Below, piece after piece: positions 1 through 9,800 of a stretch of 14,022 bases of DNA. Position numbers and translations under genes: made by a program. Source of the stretch: Acanthaster planci (taxonomy: Eukaryota; Echinodermata; Asteroidea; Valvatida; Acanthasteridae); NCBI RefSeq assembly GCF_001949145.1, contig NW_019091367.1, positions 2,152,189-2,166,210 on the forward strand. Reading direction: 5' to 3'. The notes beneath the pieces were generated by a model. That model was not told the DNA's origin, ran no database searches, and saw nothing but the letters and a program-made list of their open reading frames with translations. The number at the start of each line of letters is the position of its first letter. Within the stretch, counting starts at the first letter, position 1.

Positions 1-132
1 CCCAAGAAGGCATGTATGAAATTTGGCTGCACAAATAGCTGTGGTGGAAGAGTAAGTTGGCATCAAAAAAGCTAAAATGTGTTTATGGGGGTTTGTACAT
101 CATACATGGCTATCTACCATGTCTACAACTTA

Positions 133-152
133 CAAGGTTTGTATAAACCTTG
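133..152. repeat. Short hairpin
   Basis: CAAGGTTT, 4-base loop, AAACCTTG. AACT/AGTT lie just outside on the two arms, so the stem may extend with a bulge. Confidence 0.45.
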
Positions 153-371
153 CAGTTCTGGAAGTACTCAAGTAGTGATATGTCGGGTCCCAGTTACTTG
201 GACCATGGTGGAAGGACACAAACCATGGACTAGTCCTATGTGCAGACATGGCCTGATGGCAGACGTACTAAAAAATGAGTACTGGGCCTAGTATACTATT
301 ACTACATGTAGGTCACTGCACGAAAAATCAGTGGCATCCATAGGCCTGTGGAATTCTTTGTGATTAGTTTT

Positions 372-377
372 TTTATT
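372..377 (-). terminator. Candidate polyadenylation signal AATAAA downstream of island L
   Basis: AATAAA on the minus strand, about 42 nt past the TGA (419-421) that closes the reading frame of the island at 536-596. This is the spacing expected if the island were the start of a terminal exon with a short 3' untranslated region. A chance hexamer is equally possible. Confidence 0.2.
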
Positions 378-535
378 CCTCAGTGGTCAGACATTATGAT
401 GAGATGGTTCTTACGTCATCAGTACACGTGCATGCATTGTACGTACGTGAACTGAACTACATGTAAATGACAGCACCTCTTGTCTGCTTGTCCAGCACGT
501 GTCCGGAAACTAGGCAACAATTTACCTAAAATCAC

Positions 536-596
536 CTGCTTCACGGGCCGGATGGTCCTCCACTTAACATTTCTAATCCTAGTCTCCGTTTCATCA
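536..596 (-). CDS. Possible alternative or distal C-terminal exon (island L)
   Basis: A small coding-like island on the minus strand reads DETETRIRNVKWRTIRPVKQ, ending at CAG before a GTGATT donor. Its codons (AAG TGG AGG ACC ATC CGG CCC GTG AAG CAG) stand out from the AT-rich surroundings. With acceptor ggttaacgtcag its first base, T, completes a codon in the same phase that exon J leaves, so J could splice directly to it in place of K. RIRNVKWR resembles RVTNVCARWR at the end of K. The acceptor has a poor pyrimidine tract. If the donor is ignored the frame runs to TGA at 419-421. It might instead belong to a neighbouring gene or be chance. Confidence 0.3.
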
Positions 597-1506
597 CTGA
601 CGTTAACCAAACAGTTCTTCTTCTGCTTTCTTCTCGCTTGAAGATTTCAGTATCCTTCTTGACTTCATTAGGCCTTCGTGGAATTCTGAACTCGGGTCCC
701 CACCTTTACGGTGAACAGTTAGTTAGACACCGTACATTTGTGCAGATTGACAAGTCGAACAAGACGCCCTCTATCCCTTACTATATATGCTGCCTCGCTG
801 CTTGCTTTACTGCAAACGTTCAAAACGCACCTTCGGTCTCAGTACCATATTTTCGACTTTCGTTTCAATATTTCAAAGGGTATTTTACTGTCTTTTGCTT
901 TTATACTAATAATAGTTGCACATTCATGTGCCAAAATGTGATTTTTATCGCAGAAAGAAGCTTCAATGTTACGTTGGTTTGTACACAACTTAAAAAAAAA
1001 ATTGGCAGATTTTAGTTGGACTAAAATGTTCTCTTCTTTGCTGATTCAGCGTTGTTTATGCGTATAAAAGTAAGTAAGCATGAATCCCTTTCTCAGAAAT
1101 GTTTTCTGTAAGTAAATTCTGTGTTGAACAGAGAAACCTATGCAGTGAACCATGTCTTCCTTGGATGATAACGCAGAAACAGTCCAGTGACGAAGCATGG
1201 ATAATTTTTAGTGTACAGAAAAGTGCGCTTCTTCATGCAATTTGGTTTAAAAAAAAATTGATGGTTCTGTTTTCTCCTTAAAATGCGTCGTGAAAAGCAA
1301 GTTCGAGTGGTTAAGCTCGCAGTTGTGAGATCTTTGGACGATGGGCTCGACTTGCTGTGCACGGCTTTTGAGTTTTCACCAACACTATAGCTGTCGGTCA
1401 CTGAGAACATGTATACTAGGCTCTGGGCAAGTTTGGTCAAGGACCACATTAAGCCCCACCCCATTATAGGACCTGCAAAAAGCGGTGGGGGTGCCCCCCG
1501 TTGAGT
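597..1506. other. Non-coding stretch, left flank
   Basis: AT-rich. Open frames on both strands, including a plus frame at 638-1015 and a minus frame at 1138-1545, show no family motif. Ser/Thr-rich text on the minus strand near 1290-1400 (SVTDSYSVGENSK) has an acceptor-like ctcag upstream, but its phase does not match any donor seen. Nothing annotatable. Confidence 0.5.
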
Positions 1507-1532
1507 GGGGCGGGGCTCTGCGACCCCGCCCC
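1507..1532. repeat. GC-rich perfect hairpin
   Basis: GGGGCGGGG (1507-1515), an 8-base loop, then CCCCGCCCC (1524-1532): a perfect 9-bp G:C stem. It lies in a GC-rich patch (about 1455-1545) within AT-rich DNA that also contains GGTGGGGGTGCCCCCC. It may be part of a repeat element. No gene context suggests a terminator role. Confidence 0.55.
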
Positions 1533-1765
1533 TTAGCCACTCCACTGTATTGTTTTCGTTTCAATTCGTCATGAGTCAATCATGAGCTGTACCTAATTCA
1601 CAAGTCGTTACGAGTGCGCTGGCTATGGAAGTTCAGTGCCATTTGACGGATTACAACTTCGTATTAACTTGATCTTGCGGTGTTAAAACCAAGTGGAAAT
1701 TCGTCACGGTGGCCTCGAACAACTACAATAAGCCAAAGGACCTGAGGTCACAGGCTTAAAAGACC

Positions 1766-1794
1766 TCCAAACCGAAACGATGCTGAGGTTTGGA
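1766..1794. repeat. Short inverted repeat
   Basis: TCCAAACC (1766-1773) and GGTTTGGA (1787-1794) are perfect 8-bp arms with a 13-base spacer. Confidence 0.4.
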
Positions 1795-1942
1795 TCACCC
1801 CTTCCGAGTCGGATACACAGTAAAGGTCTTAATTCCGACTAGTCCCGTTGTCAAAAATATCGTCTTTATAACTCACAACCTTTACATTGCACATAGAGAA
1901 CTTACTAGTTACGATGATGCACCCAGGGATTGCATTTCACTC

Positions 1943-2092
1943 TAAAAATCCCGGGTCAATCAGTCCCATTCCGGGTCAAATTATTACCAAGAAAGGGTAA
2001 AGAACAACCCAAAAGGGGGTCGTTTTTTGACCCAGAAAAGGGTCATTCTGAATGGGACCCAATTCTGGGTCAATCTGGCCCGGGAGTTTTTA
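1943..2092. mobile_element. Inverted-repeat element rich in GGGTCA/TGACCC
   Basis: The left end TAAAAATCCCGGGTCA (1943-1958) matches in inverse the right end TGGCCCGGGAGTTTTTA (2076-2092). Inside, GGGTCA, TGACCC and CCCATTC recur on both arms, so the strand could fold on itself. The plus-strand open frame covering it is spurious. It looks like a small non-autonomous DNA transposon. Confidence 0.5.
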
Positions 2093-2208
2093 AATTGTTC
2101 GATCCTCCTCTCATCAAACCCTCAGTTTGCATGAATTACTATCTGTTCAAATAATTCAGACATCGCCAAAATTGCGTCTCTTCACCAACAGCATAAAAAA
2201 ATTACCAG

Positions 2209-2403
2209 CCTGGACCCATTTTCGTCATTTTCACGAGTGTACGAACCGTACATTATGAGGGAGGGGAGCTATGGACCCTCGCCAAAATATCATGAATGAT
2301 GACAATATCCAGGACATAAACTTTGTCCCCCTTTCAGTTTGTACATCCTAGGAGGGGGTCCAGAAAAGGAGTGTTCTCACTCGTGAAAATGATGGGGGGC
2401 AGG
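2209..2403. mobile_element. Inverted-repeat element (MITE-like)
   Basis: A perfect 15-bp inverted pair, TCATTTTCACGAGTG at 2225-2239 and its reverse complement at 2378-2392, lies inside outer ends CCTGGACCC (left) and CCTGCCCCC (right, read inverted). The arms enclose about 140 bp with no coding content. No convincing target duplication was found. Confidence 0.55.
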
Positions 2404-3575
2404 ACAGTCACCACACTCATGCAAAGACAATGAAATTCACGTAACTCAAAATACTTCACCAGTTAATTAATTTTATTATTGGAATGTATCGACTCGACGA
2501 GACATAAACTTTCTGTAGAGCCCCATTCTTTCAGATTTTTCGGAAGGTTTTTTGTATTTTGACGTCTTTATTTCTTTATAAGAACTGTGGACACAGCGAA
2601 ACGAAAGAGCCCCCTCACTTTTTGTCCGTCTTAATTCACTATTATTAGCTAAATAAAAAGCCACAATACGTCCACAGCTATGTACACGAACATCCCTTGC
2701 CTAGTAAAAATAAAGATAAACCTATGTGTCACCAAGTAACAAAATAACTCACCGATGAAAATTTACTATAAAACTGTGGCACTCAAAGTAAAATCAATGC
2801 CGGAGCAATAACGCCGATGTGATGAAATCGCAGTTTTAGAAGAATTTCGTCACTTTCCTTGGTTGCAAGTTCAATGTTCATGAATTTTTCTTCTCATACT
2901 CGAGCTTTTTTGAGGGTTTGATTTTTTGTTCGTCACTTTCACTTCTGAAGTTACAACCTCTTGCTTGATGATAAAAATAACATGACAGGCACGTGAAACG
3001 GAGACAATACTGTTTATCATTTATGAAGAAAGTATTGGTAAAAAGTAAAAGAAGTCACAGTGACAGTCTTCAGCCTCATATCAATCCAGCCGAAGTTCTC
3101 AAGTAGTTTGAAACATTAACATTCACTTGTGTACAACCCTCGTGTTGCCATGGTCAATTTACTGTAGTCTCATCTGATTGGTCAACTGAGGACTTCTCTT
3201 CTTTCAAACGCTTGTTGCCCCGCCTCCTGTGAATACACAAAACATCGACATAAAGGCGTTATCTATTTTCTGAACCGAAGTGTTAATTACAATTGAAAGT
3301 ACACACAGCGCCATTTTCAAGTCCATGAGAAAGCTCCTATTTTATTCGGTGTTTTCGTTACACCTCTGAGACTGAAAAAAATCTTCACCGTCGTCTAGAG
3401 ACTTCTCTAGCAAAGGGAAGGGGGAAGCTGCTCATCCAGCATGATACCAATTGCTTTTAATCAATAGAGGAAATACTTTAGAACCGGTACCACCGCCTTT
3501 CTTTGGGGTGAGGATTCTGTCACTGATGGACAATAATCAGTTCTACCACCCCCACCTCCAACAAACCTAGAGACG
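2404..3575. other. Non-coding stretch between left repeats and exon K
   Basis: AT-rich with many stops in all frames. Apart from the AATAAA at 3341-3346 I see no gene, repeat or regulatory site. A minus frame at 2476-2664 lacks codon bias and a usable donor. Confidence 0.5.
3341..3346 (-). terminator. Candidate polyadenylation signal AATAAA
   Basis: TTTATT on the plus strand reads AATAAA on the minus strand, about 230 nt below the possible stop at 3576. The hexamer is common by chance in AT-rich DNA, so this is only suggestive of a transcript end for the exon K read-through form. Confidence 0.25.
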
Positions 3576-3695
3576 TCACTGCTGTCTTCTCTTCACAGAT
3601 TGTTCATATAGGTGCCAATGCAAGACAGTTACTTTTACCAAATAATATTTCATTCCAAGAAACAGAACAATAAATGGCTGTCTTTTCCTACTAAC
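3576..3695 (-). other. Read-through extension of exon K to a stop codon
   Basis: If the GTTAGT donor at 3690-3695 is not used, the frame continues 39 codons to TGA at 3576-3578. The extension (VSRKRQPFIVLFLGMKYYLV and onward, ending KRRQQ) is AT-rich and hydrophobic, with codon use unlike the exons. It is more likely intron or 3' untranslated sequence, but would give an alternative C-terminus. Confidence 0.3.
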
Positions 3696-3879
3696 CCTCC
3701 ATCTAGCGCAGACGTTGGTGACTCTAGCCTTGCCCTTCGGCAATGTCTTGGTGACCAGCAGAGCTCGACAAAGTCTCCCATCTTTCTCGACCTCGTCTTC
3801 CACCTGCTCCTGTGAAGCCAGGGAGGCCAAGCCCTCGGATTCGCCCTTCTCTGCGTTATCAACCGACAAGTACTCTTCC
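3696..3879 (-). CDS. TRPV exon K: acidic C-terminal tail
   Basis: Follows the strong acceptor ccattgtctcttcag. Its first G completes Arg with exon J, then 61 codons run in phase: EEYLSVDNAEKGESEGLASL, ASQEQVEDEVEKDG and TLPKGKARVTNVCARWR. The tail is Glu-rich, then basic, with no recognised domain. The chosen end is donor GTTAGT after AGG, because codon use becomes AT-rich beyond it. If the donor is not used, the frame runs on 39 codons to TGA at 3576-3578. A weaker in-frame donor, CAG before GTGGAA, lies inside the exon. The exon is well supported by phase and codon use, less so by homology. Confidence 0.75.
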
Positions 3880-6800
3880 CTGAAGAGACAATGGTTTGTG
3901 TACAGGGTTTATCTGCGTTTACAAGCTTTCGAGTTGAGTATACTTCAGTAAATGTTGTCGCAAGATCTGCTTGATCCATGACTCTGGAAATTCCAGCTGA
4001 TGGCTATATTCTATCGCGCAAAGCCAAAGACTGAATTTTTTAAAATTAAAGACCTGTTTTCCATGGACAGAGACGAAAACACGGTTCTAAAGAGGGCCCT
4101 ATAGGCATGAATCACCATTGATTCCCAAGTCTAATACCCAATTTAAATTTTGTGGTATACTTATTCATTTCCTGTGGTGGACACATTACCTGTGGTGGAC
4201 GCATTACCGGAATAATATTGCTAGCATTTTGGCTGCCAAGATCGTGGAGAAAATGTTTACAAAAAGCACAAGGAAAAAACACGCGAAACCATAATTTATT
4301 TATGATTGCTCACCTGAGACTCCTCTGCCATTTGAAGCTACCGAAGTGCCGTCTCGATGTGTCTCTCACATGCTCCTTCCATGACATCGAAGTCCGATGC
4401 GGCTGATGTGACAACACCTCGCGCACAGCCGGAGCGCGGCCCATCCTCACCTCGGTGGAGTAGGCTTTCTGATACCGGTCCAGACTGGCGTGCGTCAAGG
4501 ACCGCTCCATGTTTAAAATGATCATCGCCCACTGCCATCAGGAAGGTAGAAAATGGATAAGAGAAGGTCTATGAATCAATATTCGAATGGATGACCAGAA
4601 CTTTCAAAAGCATGGTAAAACGGAGGGATGTTTACTTTGGTTCCTTCGGGATTTTCTCTAAAAATTCGAACCCACAGTAGCCACCTGCTGTAGCATCTAC
4701 AGCATATCGGAGCAAATCCATGACTCAGGGAACCTTTTAATACGTTAGTCACTCTAGTAATCTATCCAGATTCAATGATGCAAAAATCTTACAAGAGATA
4801 TCTGACTTGTAACAAGGGTGTGTCGCATGGCCTTACGGTCAAGTCTTTGGTAGGGGGTTATTTAACCCCCTCCCCGAAAAAATGCTTGAAAGCGAATAAG
4901 GATGTGCGCAGAGATTTCGAGTTTCATCATTCGACATTTGGACTAATGGTGATTCTGTTGACAAAAATCTAGAAAATTTGTCATATTCACTTTTGCCACG
5001 ACGTGCCTGGTAAAAAAAACCAGTATAAAAATTCACATCTCCCCAACAAAAGAATTAAATCTTGTAAAAACAAAAATCGCCTCATGATTGGTCACCTGCC
5101 GTTTCCACTCCATTCGCGAACGGTCCTTGATCTTCTCAAACGTCCGCGCCATTTTGGCAATGAGCATGTTCAGCAGCAAGACTGGAAGGACCAGGGCGAA
5201 GACGACGAAAGCAGCTCCCACCTGCCACGGCGCCCGAGATGAACGAAGATCTGCTGTCTGTTGGAGAAGAGTCGCTAAGACCATTAAACCTTCTGGATGC
5301 AACGGAGTGCCTTCAAACTACCGTTCATGAACTGGGTTTTAAGCTCTCCCTGTACCTACAATCCTGGACAAACCTCGTTGGAACATGCCTCCCCCTCACC
5401 CCCTGCCAATGTTGTTTCTCATTGGGTAAGTTGGGCCGAGTCTTGGTCCAATAAAGGACCGCAACATTGAACGGGGCTGGGGGATCTTTTCACTGCTTTT
5501 TCACGAGGTGTTCCAACTATTTTGTCCAGGATTGTAGACCGAAAGGTGAACCAGTGGCGTAACTTGGGGGGGGGGCATCCTAGCGAGAGTCAGTGCCCCT
5601 GGGTGCCTCCCTCCCCTTTGAAATTTAGAAATGTGCACGATGCACACAAGCTGCAGCTAGTCTTTTAGTACCCTTCCAAAAAATGTATAAATCTCCGGGT
5701 ACGCCCCTCCCGATTTTCACTCTAGTTATACGTCGTTGACGTCACCATAAACAAGACGTGGTCAAACAAGGTTTAATTAAGCGGCTGCAAAATGGAGCCG
5801 AACATTTACATCTGAACTTGCCAGCCAATCTTAAAGGAAATTTTGGGAAACAAGCTTTGAAATGAAGTTCGTGTCTCACAAATTCGAGCTCACCTGAAAT
5901 TTGGAGAAGGTCATGTGAAACATGGTGACCAGCGTGCTCTTGATATCTATGTAGCCACTTTGCTCCGAGACACCAAAGTACGCGTAGTAGAAAACTGTTT
6001 CATTCGAAATTAGAAGGAATTCTGAAAAACTGGAAAAACGTTTCTTAAAATGTCTGAGTTTGGACTTTTCTCAATGACTGTCTTCGCATAAATTATCGTT
6101 TTTGCTTAGAGTAGACCCTCAATTCTCAGCAAGTCTTAAACAAGGGGGATTTAAGAATTCGATATTTTCTCCAAAATAATTTCTTGTCAGACGATACATT
6201 TGAAATGCCGGTCGTGATAACTTGTGAATTATCCTAATTCTAGATCTGGCCAAAGTAAAAACATAATTACAGATATGCAGCATTGATCATAATTATTCTC
6301 TCTCGTACATGTAAAAGTTAACCATCAGTTTTGCCTCTTTTGTTCTAAGTAGGCGTTTTTATTTTGGATACGAATGTTGGCATAGTAATATTTAACCCTG
6401 TATAAATACTCTTAAGTTTTTTCAAAAGCAAATTCTAAACCCTATTTGACCATTTTTTTAAGCGAGAAAAGATCACTCTGCATCAAACACGGAATGTATG
6501 AGTTTGAATTTGTTGTGAGGTCATGTGTTCCTCTTCGATGTCCCACCTCCTGCAAACATGTAGATGAAAATGCAGTAGATGATGACAAATCGCAGCAGAT
6601 CACCGGTACACATCTTGCCGATCATGACGACCAGTGGACCCAGCTTCTTGTGAGCTCTGACCGAAACAAAATATTCAAAAATCACAACAAATTGCTCTCT
6701 GTATAAAAGTCCGTCCACAGCCGATGCCATTCATGCATCAAGCCATGACCAGTGCTTATTTAAAGTTTCTCCAGCCTAAAAAAGACGAATGGCTCCCCAT

Positions 6801-9800
6801 GGGACGCCGGTCCGTCACTGGTTACGCTCCGGCTATTATTCTGCCAAACACATCCAAAGTTGCAGAGAGGTATTAAAATATGAAGGCGAAGTGACAGCCT
6901 GTGACCGCTTATACAAACCCTAAAGAATATAGGATCTATATGACAGTTTCCCTTTGTGATAATTTACGTGTAAGTAGGCCCTATCGTATTTTTTTCGCAA
7001 AGGCATTAGTTCACCGAAAGAGACAGGATTTACCCGACAGTTTTAAACAAGTATGGATGAAAATGAAATTACCGTAGAGTCCTCAGCTCATGTCTTAATC
7101 TGTTTATCGAATCTCGGGATCAGTACAGCTTATAGCAACAAAATCTAACAGATTTCGAACAAATGCAGTTTCCATTTTGGCAATACACTTCAAAAGAGAA
7201 GTTTAAATTACCACCACCGTAAACTTCAACAGACTTATGCAGAAACAAACTTGACTTTTCAACTGCACGCCCTCGTTCGGGACTACAACCCATCTACCTT
7301 TAACAGCCGAATTTTCCAGTGTTGGGATAGTGCTGTGTGCAAAACCTTTCAATTCTCGAATTTGAGAACTGGTCCCTTTTCAACAGACATTTCAAGAAGA
7401 CAAGACATACATCGGTGGCAGAGTTGGCGGGTTCCTCACCTGTAGAAAAGCAGCAGATAGCACCACGACAGCACGACGGCCATTATGAAGAGGGCGTCCT
7501 CGGCCTGACGCTGTCGCAGCAGGCGCAACGGTACGCAGGCGTACAGAAGGCATACAGACACCAGGGATAGACACTTCTCTGGAAGCTCTATCTATCGGGG
7601 GAAAACGGTCAGGCAAACTGATCGAAACGTTGAGGGTTTACTCGTGTGCCGCAAAACCACACACACAAATTCAAAGGCACAAGGGCAGATGGGGGGGGGT
7701 TGACAACGGGGCAGCCACAATAAGACATTTTTATCTAAATGAATGCGAAGATTTGGTTTATTTCATTTCCTCTCCTTTTGAAAGCGTTTAAAACTCCCCC
7801 AAATGTTGCCTCATCCCTCATAAAGGCCATAAATACAACACGAAAAAGTTGCCATTTTGGGCCTCCAAGAAAAACAACCTTGGTCCCCAAAAACTTTTGT
7901 TCTGGATGCGGACTTGAGTCAACAGAAAGATTTCCAAGGGACTAATCTGTTAAAAGCACAGCATGCAAAATGCTGACAGACCATAGAGTTCTTATATTAA
8001 GAAGTCACAAAGCCCGCTCACCAAGGAAAACCCTTTCTGATAGTTTATAAATTTAGGTGACCCATATTTTCCAGTTTTTTTTTTATTTCCCCAACGTTTT
8101 TCACCTTGGTGAGAACAAAAGGGGGCGCCATTCAAAACTCGTGGGAGTGAAACCTTACAAAACTTTTGATGACAGTCCCGTGCTGAGTTCTCAGTTCGTA
8201 GAAACCAATGAAGAACTTGACAGCGCAGCTGACAAGTACCAGCACCTCCGCTGTAAACCGAACCTGAGATTTCAAGAAAAAAAGCAAGGCAGGTTTGGTG
8301 GACCACTGAGTCATACACTGTCCCCTTTCGACTGCCCATCAGATTGTATGTTGTTGTCAGTGGCGTAAAACTAGGCTTTGATTTACAACCTATGGGTGCT
8401 CTTTTCTTGAGGGACATTTGTTTTTTGGTCTTAGTTTCAAAAGACACACGCATTCCGATCATGGAAAGCAAAAGGGGAACAAAAGAGATCACAGGTCGTT
8501 CCAAACGTCCACGATTTTATGAGTTCCTCCTGTTCGTTTTAGGATGTACTTACATAGCTAGTTGCGTCTGTGACCGTCATCAGATCACCACTCGGTCGAA
8601 AATACACCGCCGCCGAAATGAGCGACAGGTGGAAAATCGTCCAGGCGAAGCGCACCAACAAGATTTTCTGAAGTCAGAAGTGGGAAGAGAATGTAAAAAC
8701 GAAATGAGCCCATTATGGGTCTTGAACCTTTGTCCGGCACTCAAGAGAACGATATTGTGTTACGTCTGCAGTGTCATAATTCGGAAATTTACGAAGGAGG
8801 TTTGAAATCGCTTATCAATATGTCCTGTAAGCCCCTGTCTAAAACATGCAGCGAATTAGCACAAAAAACGTTGATTCTTCAACCGCACATGATTCGGGCC
8901 TTTTCACGCCTGCACGACACATTTTACGGTTGAAGAGCTGCGATCAACAAATTATTTATGAAGAGCAAAAAAAGGCCAAATTTACAATGAACTTTTTTTA
9001 TGAGAAACAGTACCCAGAGAAAACAATGTGGAGAAAGTATAAAGAATACAATTGTACGTGATTTTTCACGAGAACCTGCATTGCTGTAAATGAAATGGCG
9101 AGGTTAAATCAATTAAGTCCCTGTTCAACGAGTAGTCAATCACAAGTGGTCATTCGTAGTTACTTGAAAACCTGTTTTTCCTGAATGAAACTGCATGTGG
9201 AAGCGATTTCAAACGTATGGAATATCGCCGTCTTGCAATAATACTGAAGATGCGTGTTTGTCACGAAAGTTTTTAGATACATGTTTGACTGATAAAATGA
9301 TGACAGAAAAATTATATGATTGAATTCCCGGCGTGTGGGGACGCGACACGATGCACGCTATATTTCTCCTTGACACATACTCGTTACCGTCGTATTATGA
9401 CGATGGACCCGTTTCCCATCGGAAGGTCGGTTCATTCTGACAAATTAATTAGTGTAACCTAATGAATGAAATTTGAGATTCACCGTCACAGGCGTTGAGC
9501 CAGGACTGTAGTATTGGGTCCTTGGGAATTAATCATATAACGACATAAAAGCGTAGGCTTATTTATTAATTCATCAAAAATTCACCTCATAATTGCTTTC
9601 ACCTTGACTGGTACACGCAGGAACGAAGAGCGATTTGGAAAGTTAATGGTTATTTGTAAACTTAAGTGACTGCACATGAAACCGCAGCTATAGCCAATGG
9701 CATCATTAGGGCCTCTTTCTTAGTGATACATGCTCGGCCTTTTTTTTTTTGAGTGACAAGACAAACTAAGAGGCTATACAATTATGAAAAAAGAATTTGT

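Noticed and set aside
638-1015. 125-codon plus-strand open frame
   Set aside because: Cys/Phe-rich translation without motif, no splice or promoter context; probably chance in AT-rich DNA.
1138-1545. 135-codon minus-strand open frame in the left flank
   Set aside because: Contains a GC-rich repeat at one end and AT-rich text at the other. A Ser/Thr-rich section looks faintly coding, but its acceptor gives a stop in phase 0 and no donor with the needed phase was found.
7992-8504. 170-codon minus-strand open frame around exon E
   Set aside because: Wrong frame for exon E; it runs through both splice sites and contains no recognisable domain, while the 35-codon S2 exon inside it fits in phase.
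8344-8805. 153-codon plus-strand open frame over exon D
   Set aside because: Shadow of the S1 exon on the other strand; no codon bias or motif of its own.
9721-9775. Possible hairpin around GCCTCTT...AAGAGGC with a T run, like a terminator
   Set aside because: Arms are short and imperfect, and rho-independent terminators do not apply in an animal intron.
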